Source: Photobacterium aphoticum (GTDB lineage: Bacteria > Pseudomonadota > Gammaproteobacteria > Enterobacterales > Vibrionaceae). Taken from it: 64,000 nt of DNA. This document shows, piece after piece, positions 43,716-51,402 of the stretch. Location of the stretch: NCBI RefSeq assembly GCF_001029435.1, contig NZ_LDOV01000040.1, positions 34,629-98,628 on the forward strand, in the 5' to 3' direction. The notes beneath the pieces were generated by a model. The model was not told where the DNA came from and searched no databases. It saw nothing but the letters and a program-made list of their open reading frames with translations. Made by a program: the position numbers and the translations under genes. Within the stretch, counting starts at the first letter, position 1. The number at the start of each line of letters is the position of its first letter.

Positions 43716-43771
43716 AGACGTCTAGACGGAGGAAGCTCTATACATACAAACGTATACACGTATATATCTGA
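43716..43771 (+). promoter_or_regulatory. Tandem MetJ operator (met boxes) of metK
   Basis: Contiguous 8-base units in register: AGACGTCT (perfect), AGACGGAG, GAAGCTCT, ATACATAC, AAACGTAT, ACACGTAT, ATATCTGA. MetJ with SAM binds such head-to-tail arrays cooperatively and represses methionine genes. The first unit is perfect and the others match at about half of their positions or better. Confidence 0.85.
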
Positions 43772-43831
43772 CGTGTTTTTTTCCTTGGTATAGACTTCAT
43801 CATTTAACGAACATTACTTGTGGGAGCGCTC

Positions 43832-44986
43832 ATGTCGAAGCACCTGTTTACTTCTGAATCTGTATCAGAAGGCCATCCAGATAAAATTGCAGACCAAATT
43901 TCAGATGCAGTCTTGGATGCGATCTTAGAACAAGATCCAAAAGCACGTGTGGCGTGTGAGACTTACGTAAAAACCGGCATGGTAATGGTTGGCGGTGAAA
44001 TCACGACATCTGCATGGGTAGATATCGAAGAAATCACCCGTCAAACCGTCCGTGAAATCGGCTACGTGAACTCACAAATGGGCTTCGATGCTGACTCTTG
44101 TGCAGTATTGAGCGCTATCGGTAAGCAGTCGCCAGACATCAACCAAGGTGTTGACCGTGAAGACCCACGTGAACTGGGCGCGGGTGACCAAGGTATCATG
44201 TTCGGTTACGCAACAAACGAAACTGACGTACTGATGCCAGCACCGATCACTTACGCACACCGTCTGGTTGAGCGTCAGGCTAAAGTACGTAAAAACGGCG
44301 CACTGCCATGGTTGCGTCCGGATGCAAAATCTCAGGTAACCTTCCAGTACGACCAAGGCAAGATTGTCGGTATCGATGCCGTTGTGCTGTCTACGCAGCA
44401 CTGTGACAGCATTGAACTGCCAGTACTGCAAGAAGCGGTAATGGAAGAAATCATCAAGCCAGTACTGCCTTCTGAGTGGCTGAACAAAGACACCAAGTAC
44501 TTCATCAACCCAACCGGCCGTTTCGTTATCGGTGGTCCAATGGGTGACTGTGGTCTGACGGGTCGTAAGATCATCGTAGATACCTACGGCGGCGCAGCAC
44601 GTCACGGTGGTGGTGCTTTCTCTGGTAAAGATCCATCAAAAGTTGACCGTTCAGCAGCTTACGCAGCACGTTACGTAGCGAAAAACATTGTTGCTGCTGG
44701 CATGGCTGACCGTTGTGAAATCCAGCTGTCTTACGCTATCGGCGTGGCGGATCCAACATCTATCATGATCGAAACGTTCGGTACTGAAAAAGTGTCTCAC
44801 GAGATCATCGTAGAAGCGGTACGTCAGCACTTCGACCTACGCCCATACGGCCTGATCGAAATGCTTGATCTGTTGAAGCCTATGTACAAGAAAACAGCCG
44901 CTTACGGTCACTTCGGTCGTGAAGAATTCCCTTGGGAAGCGACTGACAAAGCAGCTCTTCTGCGCGAATTCGCTAACATCAAGTAA
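43832..44986 (+). CDS. metK: S-adenosylmethionine synthetase
   Basis: Makes SAM from methionine and ATP. The ATG at 43832 with TGGGAG upstream gives 384 residues; an in-frame GTG at 43820 is inside that ribosome site. Motifs: SEGHPDKIADQISDAVLD at the N terminus, GAGDQGIMFGYA (about 116-127), GGAARHGGGAFSGKDPSKVD (P-loop region, about 255-274) and AAYAARYVAKNIVAAG. Repressed, most probably, by MetJ through the upstream array. Confidence 0.99.
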   Translation: MSKHLFTSESVSEGHPDKIADQISDAVLDAILEQDPKARVACETYVKTGMVMVGGEITTSAWVDIEEITRQTVREIGYVNSQMGFDADSCAVLSAIGKQSPDINQGVDREDPRELGAGDQGIMFGYATNETDVLMPAPITYAHRLVERQAKVRKNGALPWLRPDAKSQVTFQYDQGKIVGIDAVVLSTQHCDSIELPVLQEAVMEEIIKPVLPSEWLNKDTKYFINPTGRFVIGGPMGDCGLTGRKIIVDTYGGAARHGGGAFSGKDPSKVDRSAAYAARYVAKNIVAAGMADRCEIQLSYAIGVADPTSIMIETFGTEKVSHEIIVEAVRQHFDLRPYGLIEMLDLLKPMYKKTAAYGHFGREEFPWEATDKAALLREFANIK

Positions 44987-45006
44987 GCGAACTGCAGCAA
45001 CACACG

Positions 45007-45033
45007 AAAAAGGAGGCCTCGGCTTCCTTTTTG
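45007..45033 (+). terminator. Terminator of metK
   Basis: AAAAAGGAGGC and GCTTCCTTTTT pair around a 4-base loop and end in T. Confidence 0.88.
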
Positions 45034-45113
45034 TGTTTTTTAGGGGCGCGTTTGCGAGGGGCGAGGAAAAGCGTTTTAAGGGACGAGTATCGAGTCTGAA
45101 GGCACGAGAAAGA

Positions 45114-45169
45114 GTGGTCCTGTGGTCCTGTGGTCCTGTGGTCCTGTGGTCCTGTGGTCCTGTGGTCCT
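45114..45169. repeat. Tandem repeat, 8-base unit, seven copies
   Basis: Seven perfect head-to-tail copies of GTGGTCCT in the metK-sprT gap, flanked by short motifs (AGGGACGAG, TCCATAGGGCC) that recur near other genes of the window. Confidence 0.97.
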
Positions 45170-45339
45170 GAAAGCAGGATTTCAGATCCCTTTATGGCTG
45201 CAAGCCCTTCCGCTCCTGCTTTTTCCATAGGGCCATAGGTCCGCTTTTGCCTTTCCGCTCTTACCCAAGACGCGTCCCTTCCCTCTTCCCGCTGACTTTC
45301 TTATACTGCCTCCCCTTTCCACCAGCACAGTGCCTGACC

Positions 45340-45831
45340 ATGTCCCCTCTTCACGACCAAGTGACCGCCCGTGTCGCCCAATGCATCAAGATCGCCAATC
45401 AGCGCCTGAACAAGCGTATGCCGATGCCGGTGGTCAGCTTTACACAGCGGGGAAAAATTGCCGGTACTGCCCACTTACAACGTTGGGAAGTGCGCTTTAA
45501 TCCGGTCTTACTGGCAGAAAACCCTGAGGCTTTTCTCAATGAAGTAGTGCCTCATGAAGTGGCACATTTGGTGGTGTTCAAACGCTTTGGCCGCGTGCGT
45601 CCGCACGGACGGGAATGGCAGGTCGTGATGCAGGAAATCTTTGGCGTGCCCCCGCGCACCACCCATCGTATGGACGTCAGTTCGGTACAAGGCGCCCTGT
45701 TTACCTACCAGTGCCAATGCCAGACGCACCAGCTGTCGGTACGCCGTCATAACAAAGTACAACGCGGCCAGACCCAATACCGCTGCCGTCGCTGCGGAGA
45801 AGCGCTGTGCCTGACGACGGCTAACCGCTAA
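45340..45831 (+). CDS. sprT: SprT-family zinc metalloprotease-like protein
   Basis: The 163 residues from ATG 45340; the frame back to 45247 is repeat-derived. The zinc motif HEVAH (in EVVPHEVAHLVVFKRFG, about 75-91) and the C-terminal zinc ribbon with paired cysteines (YQCQC and YRCRRCGEALC) mark the SprT domain shared with eukaryotic SPRTN. The bacterial role is not firmly known. It lies between metK and the nuclease gene, as in E. coli and Vibrio. Confidence 0.94.
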   Translation: MSPLHDQVTARVAQCIKIANQRLNKRMPMPVVSFTQRGKIAGTAHLQRWEVRFNPVLLAENPEAFLNEVVPHEVAHLVVFKRFGRVRPHGREWQVVMQEIFGVPPRTTHRMDVSSVQGALFTYQCQCQTHQLSVRRHNKVQRGQTQYRCRRCGEALCLTTANR

Positions 45832-46012
45832 TACTCATTAACCTTGCCAACATCTGCCCGTTAATAAAAAGCGGCCAGACACTCAAAAGCGACAGAGCAA
45901 TCAATAACGGCCCCAAACCACATGTAACTGACAGAAAACATACCGTGACATCACTCTAAAAAGTCAATTGAGTGATACTCTTATCAGTATTCATTACTGA
46001 TTGAGGACGGTC

Positions 46013-46771
46013 ATGCGACACTTCATTTCAACCTTGCCACGCCAACTGTGCTACGGACTGGCATTTACCCTGCTCCTTCCACTGACCACCAGCGCCCAAG
46101 CGGCCAATGCTACAGTCGTCAAAAAATCCAGCAGCGGGATCTGTCACGACAGCTACAGCGCGTCCTACCAGCGCACCAAAAACTTCACGCCGTACGACAG
46201 TCTGCAAGCGTGTCTCGACAGTGGCGGCCGTCTGCCGAAAGGCGCGCAAAACAAACCGGCAACGAGTACCACGGCTGACGCCGGCACGTATCAGCGTCAT
46301 TACTTTGGTCACGGCTGGATGGATAACGACAAAGACTGCCAGAATGCGCGTATGGAAACCCTGATCGCCCAGTCTGTGGGTCAGGTGCGTTTCAAAGATA
46401 CCAAGCAATGTCAGGTAGTATCCGGTCGCTGGAACAGCGCCTACTCCGGCAAGGTGATTTACAACGCGTCAGACATTGATATCGACCACGTCGTGCCGCT
46501 GAAATGGGCCTGGGAGCACGGCGCCGATCGCTGGACACTGGACGAGCGCAAAGCCTTTGCTAACGATCCCAAAAACCTTGTCAGTGTGGAAGCCTCACTC
46601 AATCGCCAGAAAGGCGCCAAAGGCTTAGATGAATGGCTGCCGCCGAAAAACCAGTGTCAGTACATTCCGCGCTTTATCCGCGTGGTGAAAGCCTACGACC
46701 TCACCCTGAGCGCGACCGAGCAAACGCACTATCAGTCGCTCCTTAATCGCTGCAAGAACACCGCAAAATAA
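46013..46771 (+). CDS. Secreted HNH endonuclease (DUF1524-type)
   Basis: Predicted exported nuclease, 252 residues from ATG 46013 with GAGGA upstream. The signal peptide is cut near residue 30 (SAQA-AN). An N-terminal small domain (about 38-75, GICHDSYSASYQRTKNFTPY then LQACLDSGGRLPK) is followed by the nuclease core: DIDIDHVVPLKWAWEHGADR (about 157-176), FANDPKNLVSVEASLNRQKG and DEWLPP, the DHVVPL/HNH pattern of the GmrSD C-terminal family. Six cysteines after the signal suggest disulfides. In Vibrio and E. coli this slot between sprT and rsmE holds the unrelated endonuclease I (dns/endA). Confidence 0.9.
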   Translation: MRHFISTLPRQLCYGLAFTLLLPLTTSAQAANATVVKKSSSGICHDSYSASYQRTKNFTPYDSLQACLDSGGRLPKGAQNKPATSTTADAGTYQRHYFGHGWMDNDKDCQNARMETLIAQSVGQVRFKDTKQCQVVSGRWNSAYSGKVIYNASDIDIDHVVPLKWAWEHGADRWTLDERKAFANDPKNLVSVEASLNRQKGAKGLDEWLPPKNQCQYIPRFIRVVKAYDLTLSATEQTHYQSLLNRCKNTAK

Positions 46772-46781
46772 CGCATTGTGT

Positions 46782-46817
46782 GGGCGTAAGCGGGTCAGTG
46801 TGCGACCGCTTACGCCC
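46782..46817 (+). terminator. Strong hairpin after the HNH nuclease gene
   Basis: GGGCGTAAGCGG (46782-46793) and CCGCTTACGCCC (46806-46817) form a perfect 12-base stem with a 12-base loop. The T run after it is poor, so terminator activity is uncertain. Confidence 0.55.
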
Positions 46818-46844
46818 TCTGCCACGGCTTCGCCGACGGTAACA

Positions 46845-46875
46845 TTGTGATCCCCCTTCGACTGGGGTATATAAT
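46845..46875 (+). promoter_or_regulatory. Probable promoter of rsmE
   Basis: TTGTGA (46845-46850), then TATATAAT (46868-46875), spacer 17 to TATATA. It lies about 36 bases before the rsmE ATG. Confidence 0.55.
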
Positions 46876-46910
46876 ACGCCCAGAATAAACCCAACAGGTT
46901 ACCAGTAGCC

Positions 46911-47642
46911 ATGAGAATCCCACGTATTTACCACCCTGAAGCCCTACCGTCTTCAGGTTCCGTTCTGCTTAGTGACGATGCCGCTAACCACGTTGGCCGC
47001 GTCATGCGCATGCAAGCCGGCCAAGAAATTTTGCTGTTTGACGGCAGCAATGCGGAATTCCCAGCCGTGATCACCAACGCCAGCAAAAAGTCGGTGGAAG
47101 TTGAAATCCAGGCTCGCCATGAGAACAGCAGCGAGTCACCACTGGATATTCACTTGGGTCAGGTGATCTCTCGTGGTGAAAAAATGGAATTCACCATTCA
47201 AAAATCCGTTGAATTGGGTGTGAACACCATTACACCATTGATTTCAGAACGTTGTGGCGTGAAATTAAATGCCGAGCGTTTCGATAAGAAGATGCAACAG
47301 TGGCAGAAGATCGCTATCGCGGCGTGTGAGCAGTGCGGCCGTAACGTGGTACCAGAAATTCGTCCGGTGATGAAACTGGAAGACTGGTGCGCTGAAGCGT
47401 ACGATGGCCTGAAACTGAACCTGCACCCACGCGCGCAATACTCCATCAACACCCTGCCTGAGCCGGTGAGCAAAGTCCGCTTACTGATCGGCCCGGAAGG
47501 CGGTTTGTCAGCCGAAGAAATCAGCATGACAGAAGAATACAAGTTTGATGAAGTGCTGCTGGGGCCACGCGTGCTGCGTACCGAAACCGCTGCGATGACA
47601 GCCATTACCGCGCTGCAAGTCCGCTTCGGCGATCTGGGCTAA
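46911..47642 (+). CDS. rsmE: 16S rRNA (uracil-1498-N3)-methyltransferase
   Basis: SPOUT-class methyltransferase that makes m3U1498 in 16S rRNA. The 243 residues show an N-terminal PUA-like domain (about 1-70, HVGRVMRMQAGQEILLFDG) and the trefoil-knot SAM site LLIGPEGGLSAEEI (about 193-206) with LGPRVLRTETAAMTAI at the end. CAACAGGTTACCAGTAGCC precedes the ATG. It heads the rsmE-gshB pair. Confidence 0.97.
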   Translation: MRIPRIYHPEALPSSGSVLLSDDAANHVGRVMRMQAGQEILLFDGSNAEFPAVITNASKKSVEVEIQARHENSSESPLDIHLGQVISRGEKMEFTIQKSVELGVNTITPLISERCGVKLNAERFDKKMQQWQKIAIAACEQCGRNVVPEIRPVMKLEDWCAEAYDGLKLNLHPRAQYSINTLPEPVSKVRLLIGPEGGLSAEEISMTEEYKFDEVLLGPRVLRTETAAMTAITALQVRFGDLG

Positions 47643-47674
47643 GCCCCGACGGAAAGAACAACGAGGAGAAAGTA

Positions 47675-48625
47675 ATGATCAAACTGGGTATCGTGATGGA
47701 TCCCATCGAGTCCATCAACATCAAGAAAGATTCCAGCTTTGCCATGATGATGGAAGCCCAACGTCGCGGTTGGGAAATTCACTACATGGAAATGAATGAC
47801 CTGTCTCTTGAGCAGGGCAAAGCTATCGCCCGTACCCGTGTGGTCAGCTTGAAAGAAGATCCGAACGGTTGGTTTGAATTTACCAGCGAGCAGGAAATTG
47901 CCCTGGCCGATCTGGACGCAGTACTGATGCGTAAAGATCCGCCGTTCGACACCGAATACATCTACGCGACCTACATTCTGGAGCGCGCAGAAGAAGCCGG
48001 CGCGCTGATCGTGAACAAGCCACAGAGCCTGCGTGACTGTAACGAAAAACTGTTCACCGCATGGTTCCCAGAGCTGACGCCAACCACCATGGTGACCCGT
48101 CGTGCAGACAAGATCAAAGCGTTCCACCAAGAACACGGTGACGTGATCCTGAAGCCGCTGGACGGCATGGGCGGTTCATCCATTTTCCGTGTGATGAAAA
48201 ACGATCCGAACGTCTCTGTGATCATCGAAACCCTGACCAACATGGGTCAGAACTACTGCATGGCGCAAACTTTTGTGCCGGATATCAGTAACGGTGATAA
48301 GCGTATTCTGATGGTTGACGGTGAGCCAATGCCATACTGCCTGGCCCGTATTCCGGCCAAAGGCGAAACCCGTGGTAACTTGGCGGCCGGTGGCCGTGGT
48401 GAAGCGCGTCCAATCAGCGACACAGACCGTCAAATCGCGGAAGCGGTAGGCCCGACACTAAAAGCCAAAGGCCTGATCTTTGTCGGTCTTGACGTGATCG
48501 GTGACAAGCTTACCGAAATCAACGTGACCAGCCCGACCTGTATCCGTGAAATTGAAGCCGCGTTTGATATCTCTATCACCGGCAAACTGATGGATGCGAT
48601 TGAGCGCCGCCTGAACAAGGCCTAA
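47675..48625 (+). CDS. gshB: Glutathione synthetase
   Basis: Joins gamma-glutamylcysteine and glycine with ATP to make glutathione. The 316 residues form an ATP-grasp fold: start LGIVMDPIESINIKKDSSFAMM, ATP-binding VILKPLDGMGGSSIFR (about 153-168), and the metal site with GLDVIGDKLTEINVTSPT near residue 290. ACGAGGAGA precedes the ATG. It is 32 bases after rsmE. Confidence 0.99.
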   Translation: MIKLGIVMDPIESINIKKDSSFAMMMEAQRRGWEIHYMEMNDLSLEQGKAIARTRVVSLKEDPNGWFEFTSEQEIALADLDAVLMRKDPPFDTEYIYATYILERAEEAGALIVNKPQSLRDCNEKLFTAWFPELTPTTMVTRRADKIKAFHQEHGDVILKPLDGMGGSSIFRVMKNDPNVSVIIETLTNMGQNYCMAQTFVPDISNGDKRILMVDGEPMPYCLARIPAKGETRGNLAAGGRGEARPISDTDRQIAEAVGPTLKAKGLIFVGLDVIGDKLTEINVTSPTCIREIEAAFDISITGKLMDAIERRLNKA

Positions 48626-48654
48626 GCCCGTCATACTCGCACGCTTGATGATTT

Positions 48655-48680
48655 ATCCGCAGTCGGCCCCGGCTGCGGAT
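48655..48680 (+). terminator. Hairpin after gshB
   Basis: ATCCGCAG (48655-48662) and CTGCGGAT (48673-48680) with a GC-rich loop; only a weak T-rich tail follows. Confidence 0.4.
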
Positions 48681-48765
48681 CCTTCCTTGAATACACGCCC
48701 AATAATACCAATTCTGCTAATTAGTCGGCATACTGTTAGAAAGAAGACAGGTAGCAGGTAGTCCC

Positions 48766-49329
48766 ATGAATTTGACGAATCACTTTCTGGTTGCGATGCC
48801 CAGCATGCAAGATCCCAACTTCAAAGGCGGTGTCGTGTACATTTGCGAACACAACGATGAAGGCGCGATGGGGATTGTCATTAACCTGCCGATAGAGATT
48901 TCGGTCGGCAGCATGTTGGATCAAATCGACATTGAACGTGACGCCCCGGTCACCGATCCTGCCAGTCTGGAACAACCGGTGTTTAATGGCGGCCCCGTGT
49001 CTGCCGATCGCGGGTTTGTCCTGCACAACCTGAGCGGCCGTTTCAGCTCCAGCATCGCCATCACCGAGGAGGTCTCTGTCACCACCTCGAAAGATATTCT
49101 GGCCTTATTGGGGACAGACCATGCGCCTGAGCATTTTCTGGTGGCGCTGGGCTATGCCGGTTGGGATGCGGGCCAGTTAGAGCAGGAGCTGTCCGAGAAC
49201 ACCTGGCTCACCACCGAAGCGGATCCCGATGTGGTGTTTAACACCCCTGTGAATGAACGCTGGACGAAAGCCATCGCCCAGCTCGGCATTAATGCCACCC
49301 ACCTTTCGATTGAAGTAGGACACGCATGA
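48766..49329 (+). CDS. yqgE: YqgE/AlgH family protein (UPF0301)
   Basis: The 187 residues match DUF179: NHFLVAMPSMQDPNFKGGVVYICEHN (split around the conserved Met and Asp), GAMGIVINLP, FNGGPVSADRGFVLH and the GYAGWDAGQLEQEL segment. The biochemical role is not firmly known. It overlaps ruvX by four bases, so the two are translated together, as in most proteobacteria. Confidence 0.95.
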   Translation: MNLTNHFLVAMPSMQDPNFKGGVVYICEHNDEGAMGIVINLPIEISVGSMLDQIDIERDAPVTDPASLEQPVFNGGPVSADRGFVLHNLSGRFSSSIAITEEVSVTTSKDILALLGTDHAPEHFLVALGYAGWDAGQLEQELSENTWLTTEADPDVVFNTPVNERWTKAIAQLGINATHLSIEVGHA

Positions 49330-49754
49330 GTCACCCACGTAGCGTATTAGCCTTTGATTACGGCACCAAGAGCATTGGTGTGGCGATTGGCCAGGAACTG
49401 ACTGGCACCGCCAACCCATTACCGGCCTTAAAGGCGAAAGACGGCATCCCAAACTGGGATGACATTGAGAAAATCTTAAAAGAATGGCAACCCGACTTAG
49501 TCGTGGTCGGTCTGCCCCTGGATGTTCGTGGCGGCGAGCTTGAAGCCATTACGCCACGCGCGAAGAAATTTGCCAACCGCCTGCACGGCCGCTTTGGCTG
49601 TCAGGTAGAAATGCACGACGAGCGCCTGAGCACCGCCGAAGCCCGCTCTTCCCTGTTTGAATACGGCGGCTACCGCAACCTGAGCAAAGGCAACATCGAC
49701 TCCCAGTCTGCTGTCGTGATCCTGGAAAGCTGGTTCGAACAACAGTACGGCTAA
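49326..49754 (+). CDS. ruvX: Holliday junction resolvase-like protein / pre-16S rRNA nuclease YqgF
   Basis: RNase H-like nuclease that takes part in 5' maturation of 16S rRNA; also named YqgF. The 142 residues have the first catalytic aspartate in LAFDYGTKSIGVAIG, VVVGLPLDVRG (about 59-69), HDERLSTAEA with the catalytic glutamate and IDSQSAVVILE with the last aspartate. Start overlaps yqgE; terminator follows. Confidence 0.96.
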   Translation: MSHPRSVLAFDYGTKSIGVAIGQELTGTANPLPALKAKDGIPNWDDIEKILKEWQPDLVVVGLPLDVRGGELEAITPRAKKFANRLHGRFGCQVEMHDERLSTAEARSSLFEYGGYRNLSKGNIDSQSAVVILESWFEQQYG

Positions 49755-49781
49755 GCGTTCGAGCAGAAGCATAAAATCCCC

Positions 49782-49811
49782 AAAGCGAACGTCAATAGCG
49801 TTCGCTTTTTG
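49782..49811 (+). terminator. Terminator of ruvX
   Basis: AAGCGAACG and CGTTCGCTT form the stem, followed by T-rich sequence. Confidence 0.88.
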
Positions 49812-50181
49812 TTTTTGGGTCCTGTGGTTCTGCAAAGAAAATACCGCCATTTGTGCCTAAGACAATCACTTTTGTTGTGGCTCTTCCATAGGATCTTAGG
49901 GCCGCTCTTGAACCGCTTTTACTCCCCGCTCCTACTCGCCCCTGCTCTCCCTGTACACCTTTCCCCCCGATCAACACCCTAACGCTGCGCACCCTGTTAA
50001 CTCGCCCCAACGATCCTTCCGGATCCTTGATTGCGCAAGGTGCGATCAGCCTGTACAGCTTTTGGACACCTTAAACTCAAAAGCTCCACAACCTGATCAG
50101 TGACGATCCTCTCTTTGGCAATCACAATAAAAACAAGCACCTCTGTAGCACATGCTTTTATATCAATAGATTACCGACAAC

Positions 50182-50214
50182 AAAAAAGCGTTAGAGCCAT
50201 GACAGCCCTAACGC
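50182..50214 (-). terminator. Terminator of pilU
   Basis: On the minus strand GCGTTAGGGCT pairs with GGCTCTAACGC (one wobble) and runs into six T. It is about 60 bases past the pilU stop. Confidence 0.8.
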
Positions 50215-50276
50215 ATTGTGATCATGGGGAGCCACTGACAAGTGACCCCCTCAATATGCATTTTTCGACGACGGGA

Positions 50277-51383
50277 TTACCCCATATCCACCGTCACACC
50301 GTTCAGGGTGCTCTGGTAGATCTTGTCTTTACTGCCCACTTTGATCATCAGACGCAAATCGTTGGCAGAGTCCGCATGGTGCAGCGCATCCTGCTCGGTG
50401 ATCTTGCCCTGACGGAACAGATCATACAGTGATTGGTCAAACGTCATCATGCCCGACTCGGTGGATTTCGCCATGGTGTCTTTGATTTCATGTAACTCAC
50501 CACGACGGATCAAATCCGCCACACGCGGAGTATTGAGCAGCACTTCAAACGCACCGTGACGGCCCATGCCGTGTGCATCCGGGATCAGCTGCTGAGCCAG
50601 AATACATTTGAGGTTCAACGACAGATCAAACAAGAACTGATCGCGACGCTCTTTCGGCACCAAGTGCAAAATACGCTCCAGCGCCTGGTTGGCATTGTTA
50701 GCGTGCAGCGTCGCCATACACAGGTGACCGGTTTCGGCGAAGTTCATCGCGTATTCCATGGTTTCAGGCGTACGGATCTCCCCGATCAGGATCATGTCCG
50801 GCGCTTGGCGCAACGAGTTCTTCAGGGCAATTTCATAGCTTTCCGTATCCAACCCCACTTCACGTTGGGTCACGATACATTTGTTATGCTTATGCACAAA
50901 TTCAATCGGATCTTCCACCGTCAGAATGTGGCCGCTGCGGTTACTGTTACGGTAACCGGTCATCGCCGCCAGCGAAGTCGACTTACCTGAGCCGGTCGCC
51001 CCCACCACCAGCACCAGGCCACGTTTAGCCAGCGCCATCTTCTGCATATCCATCGGCAGATTCAGCGAGAAGATATCCGGAATTTCTGTTTCAATTCGGC
51101 GGATCACCATGCCCGGCAATTCACGTTGCCAAAAAGCACTCACACGAAAACGGTTTTCGCCGCGCACCAAAGCAAAGTTTGCTTCTTTGGTAATTTCAAA
51201 CTCTGTGCGCAGGCTGTTATCCATGGCGTAGTCGAACATCATATCGACCGCATCAAGCGTCAGCGTTTCACCGATGGGATGCAAACTGCCATCAATGCGC
51301 AGCAAGCACGGGGAATCTACCGTGATGTAGAGATCCGAGGCTTTGCTGCTCACCATTTCATTGAGCGCTTCTTGTAACGTCAT
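50277..51383 (-). CDS. pilU: Type IV pilus retraction accessory ATPase PilU
   Basis: Cytoplasmic AAA-type ATPase that, in Vibrio, supports PilT in retracting DNA-uptake and other type IV pili. Length 368. Walker A VVGATGSGKSTSLAAMTGYR (about 128-147), the Asp box HILTVEDPIEF, Walker B PDMILIGEIRTPETMEY and the His box TGHLCMATLHANNANQAL are present. It follows pilT by 19 bases, the conserved pair. Confidence 0.97.
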   Translation of the reverse strand: MTLQEALNEMVSSKASDLYITVDSPCLLRIDGSLHPIGETLTLDAVDMMFDYAMDNSLRTEFEITKEANFALVRGENRFRVSAFWQRELPGMVIRRIETEIPDIFSLNLPMDMQKMALAKRGLVLVVGATGSGKSTSLAAMTGYRNSNRSGHILTVEDPIEFVHKHNKCIVTQREVGLDTESYEIALKNSLRQAPDMILIGEIRTPETMEYAMNFAETGHLCMATLHANNANQALERILHLVPKERRDQFLFDLSLNLKCILAQQLIPDAHGMGRHGAFEVLLNTPRVADLIRRGELHEIKDTMAKSTESGMMTFDQSLYDLFRQGKITEQDALHHADSANDLRLMIKVGSKDKIYQSTLNGVTVDMG

Positions 51384-51402
51384 GGGGATTCCTTAAATCT
51401 GA

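Larger units (their letters stand above)
43423..43831. other. Divergent tktA-metK regulatory region
   Basis: About 410 bases without a gene. It holds two PurR-like boxes on the tktA side and, on the metK side, a promoter followed at once by a tandem MetJ array. See the separate entries. Confidence 0.8.
44987..45339. other. metK-sprT intergenic region, repeat-rich
   Basis: About 350 bases: the metK terminator, then a mosaic of short repeats (45045-45295), including the 8-base array. Frames across it reflect the repeat. The sprT promoter may be near CTTATACTG (45299-45307). Confidence 0.7.
49755..50276. other. ruvX-pilU intergenic region
   Basis: About 520 bases between converging genes. It holds the ruvX terminator, a repeat-like stretch (49815-49990) with GGTCCTGTGG, TTCCATAGG and CCGCTCCT motifs also seen before sprT, and the pilU terminator. 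I find no gene. Confidence 0.7.

Noticed and set aside
45247..45339. N-terminal extension of SprT
   Set aside because: It is translated from the repeat-rich gap; the family starts at the later ATG.
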